Origin: Salinivirgaceae bacterium | Lineage (GTDB): Bacteria; Bacteroidota; Bacteroidia; Bacteroidales; SZUA-534 | Assembly (NCBI GenBank): GCA_017645945.1 | Contig: JAGCNL010000015.1 | Location: forward strand, 30,592-94,591 | Length of the DNA stretch: 64,000 bases | Reading direction: 5' to 3' | Shown here: piece after piece, positions 16,150 to 24,388 of the stretch | Position numbering within the stretch: position 1 is the first letter of the stretch | Layout: every line of letters begins with the position of its first letter | Notes under the pieces: generated by a model | Database searches by the model: none | What the model was told of the DNA's origin: nothing | Seen by the model: only the letters and a program-made list of their open reading frames with translations | Program-made: the position numbers and the translations under genes

Positions 16150-16587
16150 TTATTCTTCTATAGATATTTGATATACTGATTGTTGTGATGATTGCTGCTT
16201 GGTGAGAAAACTCACGCGGTAGCGGTGGTCGCCGCTGTTGAGAGTGCCGATGACGAAAAATCCGCCAGGGTACTGGTTCTCACCGGCAACGGCAAACGAG
16301 TCGGGCTGATGAATCATGAAGAATTTGCGCAGAATCATTCGTGCCTGGTCGCGGCTGCTGATGGCTGTATAGTTGGGCAGCGATAGCTCGACGCGCTTAT
16401 TGAAAAATGTGGCTAACGAATCGGCGTTGCCGTCGGCGATTGTGGCAGTGATGCAGTCGATAATCGAATCAACCACAATGACTTGCGCGTTAGTCCGCTG
16501 GCTGAAACCCGCCAACGCGGCTAGCAAAGCCGTCAAAAGAATCACTTTTTTTGCCGAAAACATTTTCCGATTCATTTTTATTGACAT
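16150..16587 (-). CDS. DUF4783 secreted protein
   Basis: A 145-residue protein with an N-terminal signal sequence (cleavage near RTNAQ, about residue 35 from the first ATG). A small SnoaL-like alpha/beta fold follows, with SIIDCITATIADGNADSL and GGFFVIGTLNSGDHRYRVSF, as in the Bacteroidota family DUF4783, which commonly sits next to nadC. The first ATG (16587) lies almost at the predicted transcription start, so ATGs at 16575 (MNRKMF) or 16563 may be the true start. Function unknown. Confidence 0.75.
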   Translation of the reverse strand: MSIKMNRKMFSAKKVILLTALLAALAGFSQRTNAQVIVVDSIIDCITATIADGNADSLATFFNKRVELSLPNYTAISSRDQARMILRKFFMIHQPDSFAVAGENQYPGGFFVIGTLNSGDHRYRVSFLTKQQSSQQSVYQISIEE

Positions 16588-16592
16588 TGGCG

Positions 16593-16600
16593 CAAAGGTA
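16593..16600 (-). promoter_or_regulatory. -7 element for the DUF4783-nadC-nadK unit
   Basis: TACCTTTG on the minus strand (16593-16600) is an exact TAnnTTTG match. A -33 box is not clear. It starts a five-gene unit running to nadK. Confidence 0.45.
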
Positions 16601-16620
16601 ATAATGTTTTAGCATTAATG

Positions 16621-17694
16621 TTACATCGACGGCGTGATGAAAACCCGCCATGAACCATCGGTTGTGCCACGTTCAATGTAATGTTTGTCAATCAGTTGGT
16701 CAACTAACTTTTTCACTGCCGACATATTTATTCCCAAATGTTTCTGAATATCAGCCAACGTCAGCACTGGCTCTGACATCATTAGCATCAGTAGTTTTCC
16801 GTAGTTAGGCGAACGGAATTCAATGCGCTCACCATCGTACCACCACAAATTTGCGTCGTGCTCTGTCAGGAAACATACATCATTATAGATTTCTCGAGCC
16901 ATCATACTTTTGAAGTAGCTTGCAAATGGTCTGATATCTTGTAATTTGGCTTTGGCACCCGCATATGGTTCTGGTCCGACAATCATATCGGCAGCGTGTA
17001 GTGCTTCGAGATACTCGTTTTTCAGTCGGCTGCGCACTACAATCATTGGATAGTTGTGTTTAGTCAGAATGTAATTGACTAACAACCGCGCGATGCGACC
17101 GTTGCCGTCCTCAAACGGGTGAATGCGTATGTAGCGGTAGTGGAACAATATGGCTAGTTCAGCAGGCGACAGGCGGCCGTCGGCTTCAGCCTTATTGTAC
17201 CAGTCTACAAGGTCGGTCATCAGAGCGGGCGTCTCTTCGGGCGAGGCATACTCAAATCGGTCGCCGTAGCGCGTGATGACGCTGTTCGGACGAGTTTTGT
17301 ACTGTCCGGCGTGAATGGTGTAACTAGTTTGCATTCCGCCTGGCAGTGTACGATGAACGGTGTAATCCTCGCGTAACAAAGTCTGATGCAGAGTGCGGAT
17401 AAAGTTCTGTGTCAGTGGAGTTTCCTTTACAAGCGATTCCTCTTTCATCATATTAAGAGTAACATTGCTGGCCGCCATGTCTTGCACATCCTTCACATTA
17501 GCCTCGCCAATAACCTTGCCAAAAAGTAAAAGAATTTCAGTTTGTCCGTAAGTCAGTGTGTTGCCCTCAATGTGGTTTGAGTTGAAGTTGAAATCGATTG
17601 TAAACTTACGGCTCAAACGGGCTTTGTCGGCTTCCGATAGAGGCTGTAATTTTTGCCATTCATCAATGGCCTTTTGTAGTGTGAGGTATCGCAT
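16621..17694 (-). CDS. Fic-domain AMP transferase with C-terminal winged helix
   Basis: This 357-residue protein contains the full Fic motif HPFEDGNGR (192-200) with catalytic His192. An N-terminal inhibitory helix motif S39-x3-E43-G44 (SNHIEG) classes it as a self-inhibited class II Fic protein. The C-terminal about 70 residues look like a winged helix-turn-helix (LTLADIQKHLGINMSAVKKL). Such proteins AMPylate target proteins, often themselves, and the DNA-binding tail suggests autoregulation. Two palindromes lie in the upstream region, one overlapping the predicted transcription start. The target is unknown. Confidence 0.88.
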   Translation of the reverse strand: MRYLTLQKAIDEWQKLQPLSEADKARLSRKFTIDFNFNSNHIEGNTLTYGQTEILLLFGKVIGEANVKDVQDMAASNVTLNMMKEESLVKETPLTQNFIRTLHQTLLREDYTVHRTLPGGMQTSYTIHAGQYKTRPNSVITRYGDRFEYASPEETPALMTDLVDWYNKAEADGRLSPAELAILFHYRYIRIHPFEDGNGRIARLLVNYILTKHNYPMIVVRSRLKNEYLEALHAADMIVGPEPYAGAKAKLQDIRPFASYFKSMMAREIYNDVCFLTEHDANLWWYDGERIEFRSPNYGKLLMLMMSEPVLTLADIQKHLGINMSAVKKLVDQLIDKHYIERGTTDGSWRVFITPSM

Positions 17695-17710
17695 GTCGAT
17701 AAAAGTTTGT

Positions 17711-17739
17711 CAAAAGGTGGTTGTATGGCCACCATTTTG
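17711..17739. promoter_or_regulatory. Palindrome 1 at the fic transcription start (candidate operator)
   Basis: CAAAA-GGTGG and CCACC-A-TTTTG arms flank 8 bases. It lies between the -7 element at 17744-17751 and the fic ATG, so a bound protein would block transcription. Its core matches palindrome 2 about 120 bases upstream. Confidence 0.5.
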
Positions 17740-17743
17740 CTAA

Positions 17744-17751
17744 CAAAAATA
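17744..17751 (-). promoter_or_regulatory. -7 element of fic
   Basis: TATTTTTG on the minus strand fits TAnnTTTG; the -33 region is weak. Transcription would start inside palindrome 1. Confidence 0.35.
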
Positions 17752-17829
17752 TACTGTTTTTTAATTGCCCGGATATTTTTTGAGCGTTTTTTTTGTCGCA
17801 AAAGTCATTAAAAATGCAAAAAAAAGCAA

Positions 17830-17857
17830 AAAAAAGGTGGTAACCATACCACCTTTT
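17830..17857. promoter_or_regulatory. Palindrome 2 upstream of fic (candidate operator)
   Basis: A perfect 11-bp inverted repeat (AAAAAGGTGGT and ACCACCTTTTT) with a 6-base spacer. It shares GGTGG/CCACC and flanking A/T runs with palindrome 1. It also resembles an intrinsic terminator, but no gene on either strand ends nearby, which favours a regulatory site. Confidence 0.5.
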
Positions 17858-18034
17858 TGCTGACAATTTTGACATTCTTTGATTCCTCACACTTCCATGG
17901 GCAAGCATTATTACAAATTTCGGTTATTTGTGGCGATTTCTCCGGCATTAGCTTGATAACCATTGAAAATTTCATCACATTTCGAGGTTTCCTGTTACAT
18001 TAAAAATGGCACAATGTTTGCCGCAAAAAACTTA

Positions 18035-18042
18035 TAACTTTG
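18035..18042 (+). promoter_or_regulatory. -7 element of rlmH
   Basis: TAACTTTG (18035-18042) is an exact match to TAnnTTTG, 26 bases before the rlmH ATG. A TTTG at 18017 is present but spaced short. Confidence 0.4.
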
Positions 18043-18067
18043 AAAACTTAAAACTTCTAACTAAGCA

Positions 18068-18541
18068 ATGAAAACCATTCTCTACGCCATAGGGAAAACT
18101 GACGATGATTATCTGAACACAGGCATCAGCAAATACTGCCAGCGCATTGTGCGGTACACGCCGTTTGAGTTTGTGACTCTGCCAGACATCCGCAACTCGA
18201 AAAGCATGAGCGAAGCTGTGCAGCGCACGAAGGAAGGTGAGCTGATTCTGAAGCAGTTGGACAATGGTGACTATGTGGTTCTGCTCGACGAGCGCGGTCG
18301 CGAACTGACATCGGTGGGCATGGCCGAATGGATGGGCGGGGTGTTTGCGCAAGGCCACAAGCGGCTCGTGTTTGTGATTGGCGGTCCTTATGGCTTTTCT
18401 GATGAAGTGTATGCACGCGCCAATGCAAAAATTTCGCTCTCAAAACTCACTTTCCCACATCAATTGGTTCGATTATTGTTTGTTGAACAGCTGTACCGCT
18501 GCCACACAATTTTGAAAGGCGAGCCGTACCATCATGTATAA
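18068..18541 (+). CDS. rlmH: 23S rRNA (pseudouridine-1915-N3)-methyltransferase RlmH
   Basis: The 157-residue SPOUT methyltransferase modifies helix 69 of 23S rRNA in the assembled ribosome using S-adenosylmethionine. The C-terminal half shows the knot signatures LDERGRELTS, FVIGGPYGFSDEV and LSKLTFPHQLVRLLFVEQLY, and ends in GEPYHHV as usual. Length is typical. It is the first gene of the plus-strand pair with the histidine kinase. Confidence 0.95.
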   Translation: MKTILYAIGKTDDDYLNTGISKYCQRIVRYTPFEFVTLPDIRNSKSMSEAVQRTKEGELILKQLDNGDYVVLLDERGRELTSVGMAEWMGGVFAQGHKRLVFVIGGPYGFSDEVYARANAKISLSKLTFPHQLVRLLFVEQLYRCHTILKGEPYHHV

Positions 18542-18620
18542 TTATGAATTTAGAAGTTAGAATTCAGAATAAGCTTAAACTGTTAATTATCAACAATTAA
18601 ATCTAACACCGCATCTCAAA

Positions 18621-21600
18621 ATGCACTTCCTTGCCCGCCACCGATTATTGTTTTTCGCCATAATATTCTTTGCGGCAGGTATTTACATTTTGAGCCCCGA
18701 CCATAAATCGAAAAGGCTCGAACCAGAACGGCAGAAATTCATCAACGGGTTGCACGAGCGCGAGTTGCTGGCTGAACAATTGGTCGATTCTCTGCTTGTT
18801 TATGCTGAGCGTGAGCAAATTAACGAGTTCGCCAACAACGGCGATTTCCGCCCCGACAAACTTTTTGAGCGTTACGGCATTGTGCTTTATGTCTATTCGG
18901 GGCGCAGCCTTATCTACTGGACAAACAATTCAGTGGCTATCCCCGACGGCACGCTGTGGTACAAGCAGTCGTTCGTGAATACGGGCAACGCCTACGTTAT
19001 TCCTCACTACAAGACCAACAAGAAGCAGACGGCAGTGAGTATCATCACCGTAAAGTCGGAGTATCAGTATGAAAATGAGTTTCTTAAGAACGTGATTCAT
19101 CCATCGTTCGACATTCAGAGCGACTTCGACATAACAACCGACGACGCGCAGTCGGAGAACGCAATCTACAGCACTGACGGCAACTATTTGTTCACTTTCA
19201 GCCTCGAAAGCACCGACAATGCCACCGTCAAGCGGCGAGTTGCCTTCCCGTTCCTCCTGCTGGCCATACTGATGTTGCTACTCTATGCGCAAAAAGGTAT
19301 CAAAAGGAACCGTTTGAGCAATCGCAAGTTCTTTATAATTACAGCGATAGCAATAGCGACAAGAGCGGCCATTCAGGTGTTTTTGCCGGAAGAATTCTAC
19401 CAGCAGTTGTCGATTTTCTCGCCCAAATTCTTCGCGGCGTCACCCATTTTTCCGTCGATAGGCGACCTGCTCATCAGCGTTGTGCTTGTTTTCTACCTGC
19501 TTTTCGTTTATTTCTTCAAAGTTCACCTCAAACGTCTCGATAAATTCCCAACAGCCTCACGGATAGCTATTTCGGTAGTTTGGTTTTTAGCGTTGTCGGG
19601 ATATTTCCTTTTCGTCAACTATGTGACAGGAATCTTGATAAACGATTCCAACTTTACCTTTGAGATGTATGAGATTACCAATGTCAGCAGCATCAGCGTA
19701 TTGAGCCATCTTATTCTGATACTGTGTTTTACGGGTTTCATGCTGCTGCTCGACAAGGCTGCCATCCAGATGCTCAAAACATTTAGCTACTGGAAGTTGG
19801 TCTGCATTGAACTTCCCGTTATGGCGGTTGTCGCATTCATTGACTATAAATGGAATCTCTCACCAACTCTGCTGCAGAACTGCTTGACATTCGGCATAAT
19901 AACTCTGCTTTGGTTCAAGTTGCGCGAGTTGAAGCGGGTGAACTTTGCCACTGTGGCCGTTGTCGTCGGTATTTTTGCAATTTACTTGACCGACCTTACA
20001 CGTACTGGTTCCCAGAAACGGCAGGAAGAGGAGTGCGAGGTGATGTGCGTCAATCTGTCGCAGATGCAGGACCCAGCAGCCGAAGTGGTTCTTGCCGATG
20101 CCATTGCCGACATGAAAAACGACGATGACATTGCTGCTATTCTCAGCGAGCCTGAACCTGACTACGACTATTTGGGCCGATACATTCAGAATCAATATTT
20201 TACGGGCTATCTGAACCGCTATGTTTTTGAACTTAACGTGTGCGCGCCGAACGAGATGTCGGCAAACTGCAGCCAGTTCTACAACCGCTATCTGCGGCAG
20301 CATGGTATTCAGACGCAAGTGTCCGGCTTATATTGGATTAAGGACGCATCAACGGAAACCATTTATATGGCGAGGGTGTCGTTGCCGGTGAGCAATTCGG
20401 GCAAAACGGTGACGCTCTATTTCAGCTTGTCGCCAAAATTCAACTACGAGGTGCTGGGTTACCCCGAGTTGCTGCTCGAAAAACCTCTGCAAACCGACAA
20501 ATACAAGCAGCACGTCAGCTATGCGAAATATCAGAACGGGCACCTCACATCGCACTCTGGAACATTCCCATACGCTTTCGACAGCCATGTTTACGGCGAA
20601 CAGGGCGACAGTGAATTCCGCCATTTCCGCATGGAGAAGTTCAACCATGTGATGTTCTCAAGCGACTCCGAAAACTGCATCATTGTGAGCACTCCAGTCA
20701 TCACGGCATTCGATATTTTGATTTCGTTCACCTACACATTCGTGTTCTTCCTGATAATCACCACCATACTTCTGGTTTTTGGCAATCAGTACACGCGAAT
20801 GTTCGACATCAGGTTCACCATTAAAAACAAGGTGCTAGTGTCGATACTCACGGTGTTGCTAATTTCCTCAGTTTCAGTTGCTGGCGGCGTGGTTTACTAC
20901 ACAATTAACCATTACAAGCGGTCGCAGAACGACATTATGGCAAGCAAATTGCAGTCGGTGCTGATGGAAATCGAACAACGATATTCCAACACAAACGATA
21001 TCAAGAAGATACCAGCTAATGAGCTGAACAATCTGCTGACATCGTTCTCAAACACTTTCCTCACCGACATCAATCTTTACAGTCAGAGCGGAGACTTGAT
21101 TGCCACATCGCGCCGCGAGATTTACTCCCGCAAGCTGACAAGCCGTAAGATGAACCCTGCGGCTTACCGCGAATTGGAGATGAACCGAAAATCGAGGCTT
21201 GTGCAGAAAGAAAATATCGGCGAGATGAGCTATTACTCAGCCTACGTGCCGTTCATCAATTCGCGCAACAAGTTGCTGGCCTACATCAATCTGCCTTACT
21301 TTATCAAACAAACGCCTCTGCGACAAGAACTTACGAGCGTGTCGGTGGCCGTAATCAATATTTATGTGGTGCTGGTAATGTTGAGTGTTATAATTGCCCT
21401 TCTGCTTGCAAAACGAATCACCAAACCGATTATCGATGTTCAGGAACGAATCCGCAGCATCGACTTGGGCAAGAGCAACCAACGAGTTGAGTATGAGGGT
21501 GATGACGAGATTGCAGAACTTGTGAACGAGTACAATCTGATGCTCGATGAACTGAGCATAAGTGCCACGCGGCTAGCCAAGTCGGAGCGCGAGAGCGCAT

Positions 21601-22277
21601 GGCGCGAAATGGCCCGGCAGGTGGCTCACGAAATCAAGAATCCGCTCACCCCGATGAAACTGAGCGTGCAGCTGCTTGAGCGCTCGCAACGCAACGGCGA
21701 TCCTGATTTCAACGAGCGGTTCGAAAACACTGCCCGCACGCTGATTGAGCAAATTGACAGCCTATCGTCGATTGCATCGGAATTCTCGCAGTTTGCCCGT
21801 ATGCCTGAAGGCCGCACAGAGCTGGTGAACCTCAACGAGCGCATCAATCAGAGCGTTGAGTTGTTCCGCGACACCACCAATACCAAAATCAACTTTATTG
21901 AGCCCGCTGGGCTGACAGTTTACATCATTGCCGACAACGAGCGAATGTTGCAGGTATTCAATAACTTGATTAAAAATGCGATACAGGCCATTCCAAAGAA
22001 ACAAAAAGGTCGCATCAATATCTCGTTGAGGTGCTTCAAAGGACGCGCCGTGGTTGAAGTTCAGGACAATGGAATCGGCATTTCGCCCGAAACGGAGAGC
22101 AAACTGTTCCAGCCGAATTTCACCACCAAGACAAGTGGCACAGGCCTTGGACTCGCCATTGTCAAAAACATTGTGGAAGATGCGGGCGGTGCCATCTGGT
22201 TCTACTCAAAAGTTGGCAAGGGCACATCCTTCTTTGTGTCGTTCCCGCTGCCGCAGGACGAGGAATCAGAGAAGTAA
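18621..22277 (+). CDS. Large NtrY-like sensor histidine kinase
   Basis: This 1218-residue protein has an N-terminal membrane anchor, a first extracytoplasmic segment, and a cluster of about six to seven transmembrane helices (about 205-450). A second extracytoplasmic region follows (about 460-690), then a further helix (about 695-720), a region closing in a TM near 910-930, and a HAMP domain. Next come the H-box VAHEIKNPLTP with His1003, the N-box NLIKNAIQAI near 1114, and the ATP-lid motifs DNGIGIS near 1150 and GTGLGLAIVK near 1175. It is about twice the usual length. No response regulator is adjacent. It may sense envelope state; the ligand is unknown. Confidence 0.88.
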   Translation: MHFLARHRLLFFAIIFFAAGIYILSPDHKSKRLEPERQKFINGLHERELLAEQLVDSLLVYAEREQINEFANNGDFRPDKLFERYGIVLYVYSGRSLIYWTNNSVAIPDGTLWYKQSFVNTGNAYVIPHYKTNKKQTAVSIITVKSEYQYENEFLKNVIHPSFDIQSDFDITTDDAQSENAIYSTDGNYLFTFSLESTDNATVKRRVAFPFLLLAILMLLLYAQKGIKRNRLSNRKFFIITAIAIATRAAIQVFLPEEFYQQLSIFSPKFFAASPIFPSIGDLLISVVLVFYLLFVYFFKVHLKRLDKFPTASRIAISVVWFLALSGYFLFVNYVTGILINDSNFTFEMYEITNVSSISVLSHLILILCFTGFMLLLDKAAIQMLKTFSYWKLVCIELPVMAVVAFIDYKWNLSPTLLQNCLTFGIITLLWFKLRELKRVNFATVAVVVGIFAIYLTDLTRTGSQKRQEEECEVMCVNLSQMQDPAAEVVLADAIADMKNDDDIAAILSEPEPDYDYLGRYIQNQYFTGYLNRYVFELNVCAPNEMSANCSQFYNRYLRQHGIQTQVSGLYWIKDASTETIYMARVSLPVSNSGKTVTLYFSLSPKFNYEVLGYPELLLEKPLQTDKYKQHVSYAKYQNGHLTSHSGTFPYAFDSHVYGEQGDSEFRHFRMEKFNHVMFSSDSENCIIVSTPVITAFDILISFTYTFVFFLIITTILLVFGNQYTRMFDIRFTIKNKVLVSILTVLLISSVSVAGGVVYYTINHYKRSQNDIMASKLQSVLMEIEQRYSNTNDIKKIPANELNNLLTSFSNTFLTDINLYSQSGDLIATSRREIYSRKLTSRKMNPAAYRELEMNRKSRLVQKENIGEMSYYSAYVPFINSRNKLLAYINLPYFIKQTPLRQELTSVSVAVINIYVVLVMLSVIIALLLAKRITKPIIDVQERIRSIDLGKSNQRVEYEGDDEIAELVNEYNLMLDELSISATRLAKSERESAWREMARQVAHEIKNPLTPMKLSVQLLERSQRNGDPDFNERFENTARTLIEQIDSLSSIASEFSQFARMPEGRTELVNLNERINQSVELFRDTTNTKINFIEPAGLTVYIIADNERMLQVFNNLIKNAIQAIPKKQKGRINISLRCFKGRAVVEVQDNGIGISPETESKLFQPNFTTKTSGTGLGLAIVKNIVEDAGGAIWFYSKVGKGTSFFVSFPLPQDEESEK

Positions 22278-22281
22278 CTTA

Positions 22282-23037
22282 TTATTTTTCAGTTGCAGAT
22301 GCTTGTGGTTTGAACGCAAACACCGATATCAGCACGTAGAGTAGGATGATGGCCGGAATGGCGGCAAAATGCAGCACGATAATCAGTATCAGGCTGAGCA
22401 GTAAGAAAATATAACGTATTTTGTTGCTGCCGAAATCCCACGTTTTGAATTTGAGCGAGAAAAGCGGCAACTCGCAAACCAACAAAAACGACATAATCAG
22501 CGTCAGCGGTATAAGTATTTGTGGTACAATAACATGCTGTGCGATATAGCTGTCAGCGTTGTATGTCAGGATGAATGGCAGCGATGCCCAAACCATGGCG
22601 TTGGCAGGAGTGGGTAGTCCGATAAATTTGTCGGTTTGGCGCTCGTCGAGGTTGAATTTTGCAAGACGCAGAGCCGAAAAAGCGGCCATCAGGAATGGTA
22701 GGAGGCAGATTACCATTGTGCCCAACGACAATTCTGTGAATCCGACGCCATTCGGGTTAAGTTGCTGACTGACAATTACAAATGCGATTGCCGACGGAGC
22801 CACACCAAAGCTGATGTCATCGGCAAGCGAGTCGAGTTCCTTGCCAATGGCCGAACTGACTTTGAGCAGACGGGCGGCCATGCCGTCGAAGAAATCGAAT
22901 ACTGCGGCAATCAGAATGAAAAGCCCAGCAAGCGTCAAACTGCCTGTAAATGCGAAAGTTATGGAAAGACATCCCGAAAGAGCGTTCATCAGCGTGATGG
23001 TGTTCGGAATGCATGAAACGACTTTGTTTTGTGCCAT
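22282..23037 (-). CDS. pssA: CDP-diacylglycerol-serine O-phosphatidyltransferase
   Basis: A 251-residue integral membrane enzyme that makes phosphatidylserine, the precursor of phosphatidylethanolamine. The CDP-alcohol phosphotransferase motif is complete: D48-x2-D51-G52-x2-A55-R56, Gly65, Asp69 and Asp73. About six further hydrophobic helices follow. It converges with the histidine kinase gene (4-base gap). A TACATTTG -7 element lies at 23062-23069. Confidence 0.93.
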   Translation of the reverse strand: MAQNKVVSCIPNTITLMNALSGCLSITFAFTGSLTLAGLFILIAAVFDFFDGMAARLLKVSSAIGKELDSLADDISFGVAPSAIAFVIVSQQLNPNGVGFTELSLGTMVICLLPFLMAAFSALRLAKFNLDERQTDKFIGLPTPANAMVWASLPFILTYNADSYIAQHVIVPQILIPLTLIMSFLLVCELPLFSLKFKTWDFGSNKIRYIFLLLSLILIIVLHFAAIPAIILLYVLISVFAFKPQASATEK

Positions 23038-23235
23038 TGTTCAGCGGTTTAAAAACATTTGCAAATGTAGCACAAATTTTATTGAGTGTTAGGTTTTGGG
23101 GGCATGTTGGTCGGACCGTCGATTTAAGATGGTCGTTGTCTGAAGTGATTCTATTCACGCACTCTTTACTAATCTTCTTTTCTTCTTTTTCCATCAGATG
23201 TAAATTGAAAAACACAAGAAAATGAAAACAATATA

Positions 23236-23264
23236 TTGTTAGGAAATAATATTTTATATATTTG
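23236..23264 (+). promoter_or_regulatory. Promoter of the abi-associated RNA
   Basis: TTG (23236-23238), an 18-base spacer, and TATATTTG (23257-23264) form a good Bacteroidota promoter. Transcription would start at about 23268-23270. Confidence 0.6.
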
Positions 23265-23267
23265 TCG

Positions 23268-23367
23268 CGACATTAGTCGGTGCATGTATATTTATCCAAG
23301 GTATATGGGCACGTTAAAATGGAATTGAAAGAGGGAATATTTCTGAAGGTATTCCCTCGATTTTTTT
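23268..23367 (+). ncRNA. Candidate abi-associated non-coding RNA (abiF-RNA-like)
   Basis: A roughly 100-base unit between a promoter and the abi start codon folds into three consecutive hairpins. They are CGAC-ATTA-GTCG (23268-23279), a longer stem closed by GTGC and GCAC (23280-23312) with a TATAT inner helix, and a perfect 9-bp terminator stem (GAGGGAATA and TATTCCCTC, 23331-23358) followed by seven T. No open frame fits. The T tract ends only 7 bases before the abi ATG. Structured RNAs upstream of AbiF/Abi_2 genes are known as a class; membership here is inferred from position and layout, not from a covariance search. Confidence 0.7.
23331..23367 (+). terminator. Intrinsic terminator directly before abi
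   Basis: GAGGGAATA (23331-23339) pairs perfectly with TATTCCCTC (23350-23358), followed by GA and seven T (23361-23367). It ends the small RNA, so abi expression needs readthrough or antitermination. Confidence 0.8.
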
Positions 23368-23374
23368 AGAATCT

Positions 23375-24277
23375 ATGGAAATCAAATTAGCAACAACAAC
23401 CGACGAACAAATTGCGAAACTGAAAGAACGCGGAATGATAATAGCCAATGAACAATTGGCAAAGGATGTTTTGTTGGATATTGGTTATTATAGTTTGGGA
23501 TTTTTCTGGTTTCCTTTAGAACAACGTTATCCTAATAAAGATGACAGAGACCATAGATTCAAGAACAATGCAAAATTCGAGACAAGCGTCCGCCTTTATC
23601 ATTTTGATAAGAAATTAAGGAATATCTTATCAGAATACCTGCAAGACATTGAGGTAAATGTTAGAACAAAAGTTATTTACCACATATCTAACCGTTATAA
23701 ACAAAATCCCATCTGGTTTGCTGACAATAGAATTGTAATGTCGCAATTCATTTCAGAATTTGACCAGAAATACTCAAGGGAAGTTGCAAATAATGAAGTG
23801 ATTATGCGGCATCACAAAAAGCATATAAGTGACAAATATGCACCTGCGTGGAAAACTTTGGAGTATTTGTCGTTTGGCGATTTGGTTCGTTTAATACGGA
23901 ACTTAAAAAGCGATGAAGACATAAAAATCATTTACAACTGTTATGGTCTCTACGACGACAAAACATTCTCAAATCACATTGAAGTTATCAGACAGTTGCG
24001 AAACATCTGTGCTCACGGGCATCCTTTGTTTGATATGAAACTCTGTAAATCAATAAGGGCAGGAAAATTCCGCAACCATTTGAAGGGAAAAGATGTGTAT
24101 TCAAACATACAAGGAGTATTTCTTGTTATGCAATATTTCCTTTATTATTTGTCGGAAAAAAGAGGCAATGAATTTAGAGACAGTCTGATTGACTTTTTCA
24201 ACAGTTCCATTACGGATGACATTCGCCCAATGGTTGGCTATATGAGTGAGACACCATGGCTAATGGGAAAATTATAA
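23375..24277 (+). CDS. Abi/AbiF-family HEPN-type abortive infection protein
   Basis: A 300-residue protein of the Abi-like family (AbiD/AbiF type). The C-terminal part has RQLRNICAHG with the HEPN ribonuclease pattern R209-x4-H214, and the middle has the conserved DIEVNVRTKVIYHIS segment. Proteins of this type act as growth-arresting RNases in phage defence. No ribosome-binding site separates the ATG from the upstream terminator. Base composition is AT-rich compared with pssA and the kinase next door, which suggests acquisition. The partner is probably the RNA at 23268-23367. Confidence 0.85.
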   Translation: MEIKLATTTDEQIAKLKERGMIIANEQLAKDVLLDIGYYSLGFFWFPLEQRYPNKDDRDHRFKNNAKFETSVRLYHFDKKLRNILSEYLQDIEVNVRTKVIYHISNRYKQNPIWFADNRIVMSQFISEFDQKYSREVANNEVIMRHHKKHISDKYAPAWKTLEYLSFGDLVRLIRNLKSDEDIKIIYNCYGLYDDKTFSNHIEVIRQLRNICAHGHPLFDMKLCKSIRAGKFRNHLKGKDVYSNIQGVFLVMQYFLYYLSEKRGNEFRDSLIDFFNSSITDDIRPMVGYMSETPWLMGKL

Positions 24278-24388
24278 ATACATTTTTTTCTATAAAGTTG
24301 TTGGACAAGCCTCATGGAGTATTTTGTCTGACCTTCCTACACTAATCTTCATTTGCCTTTTTCTTTTTGATTTTTGAGCGGCGCGTGC

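Larger units (their letters stand above)
17695..18067. other. Divergent intergenic region between fic and rlmH
   Basis: The 373 bases hold the fic promoter, two related palindromes (17711-17739 and 17830-17857) and the rlmH promoter (-7 at 18035). Open frames on the minus strand (17613-17801, 17663-17908) only restate the palindromes in translation and are not credible genes. Confidence 0.6.
23038..23374. other. Intergenic region with pssA promoter and abi-associated RNA
   Basis: The left part carries the pssA -7 element TACATTTG (23062-23069, minus strand). The right part (23236-23374) holds a complete small transcription unit read towards the abi gene. Between them (about 23080-23225) I see no gene. 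Confidence 0.6.

Noticed and set aside
17613..17908. Small minus-strand ORFs upstream of fic as an antitoxin
   Set aside because: Their translations mostly repeat the two palindromes and the fic coding start in another frame; no antitoxin-like protein is seen.
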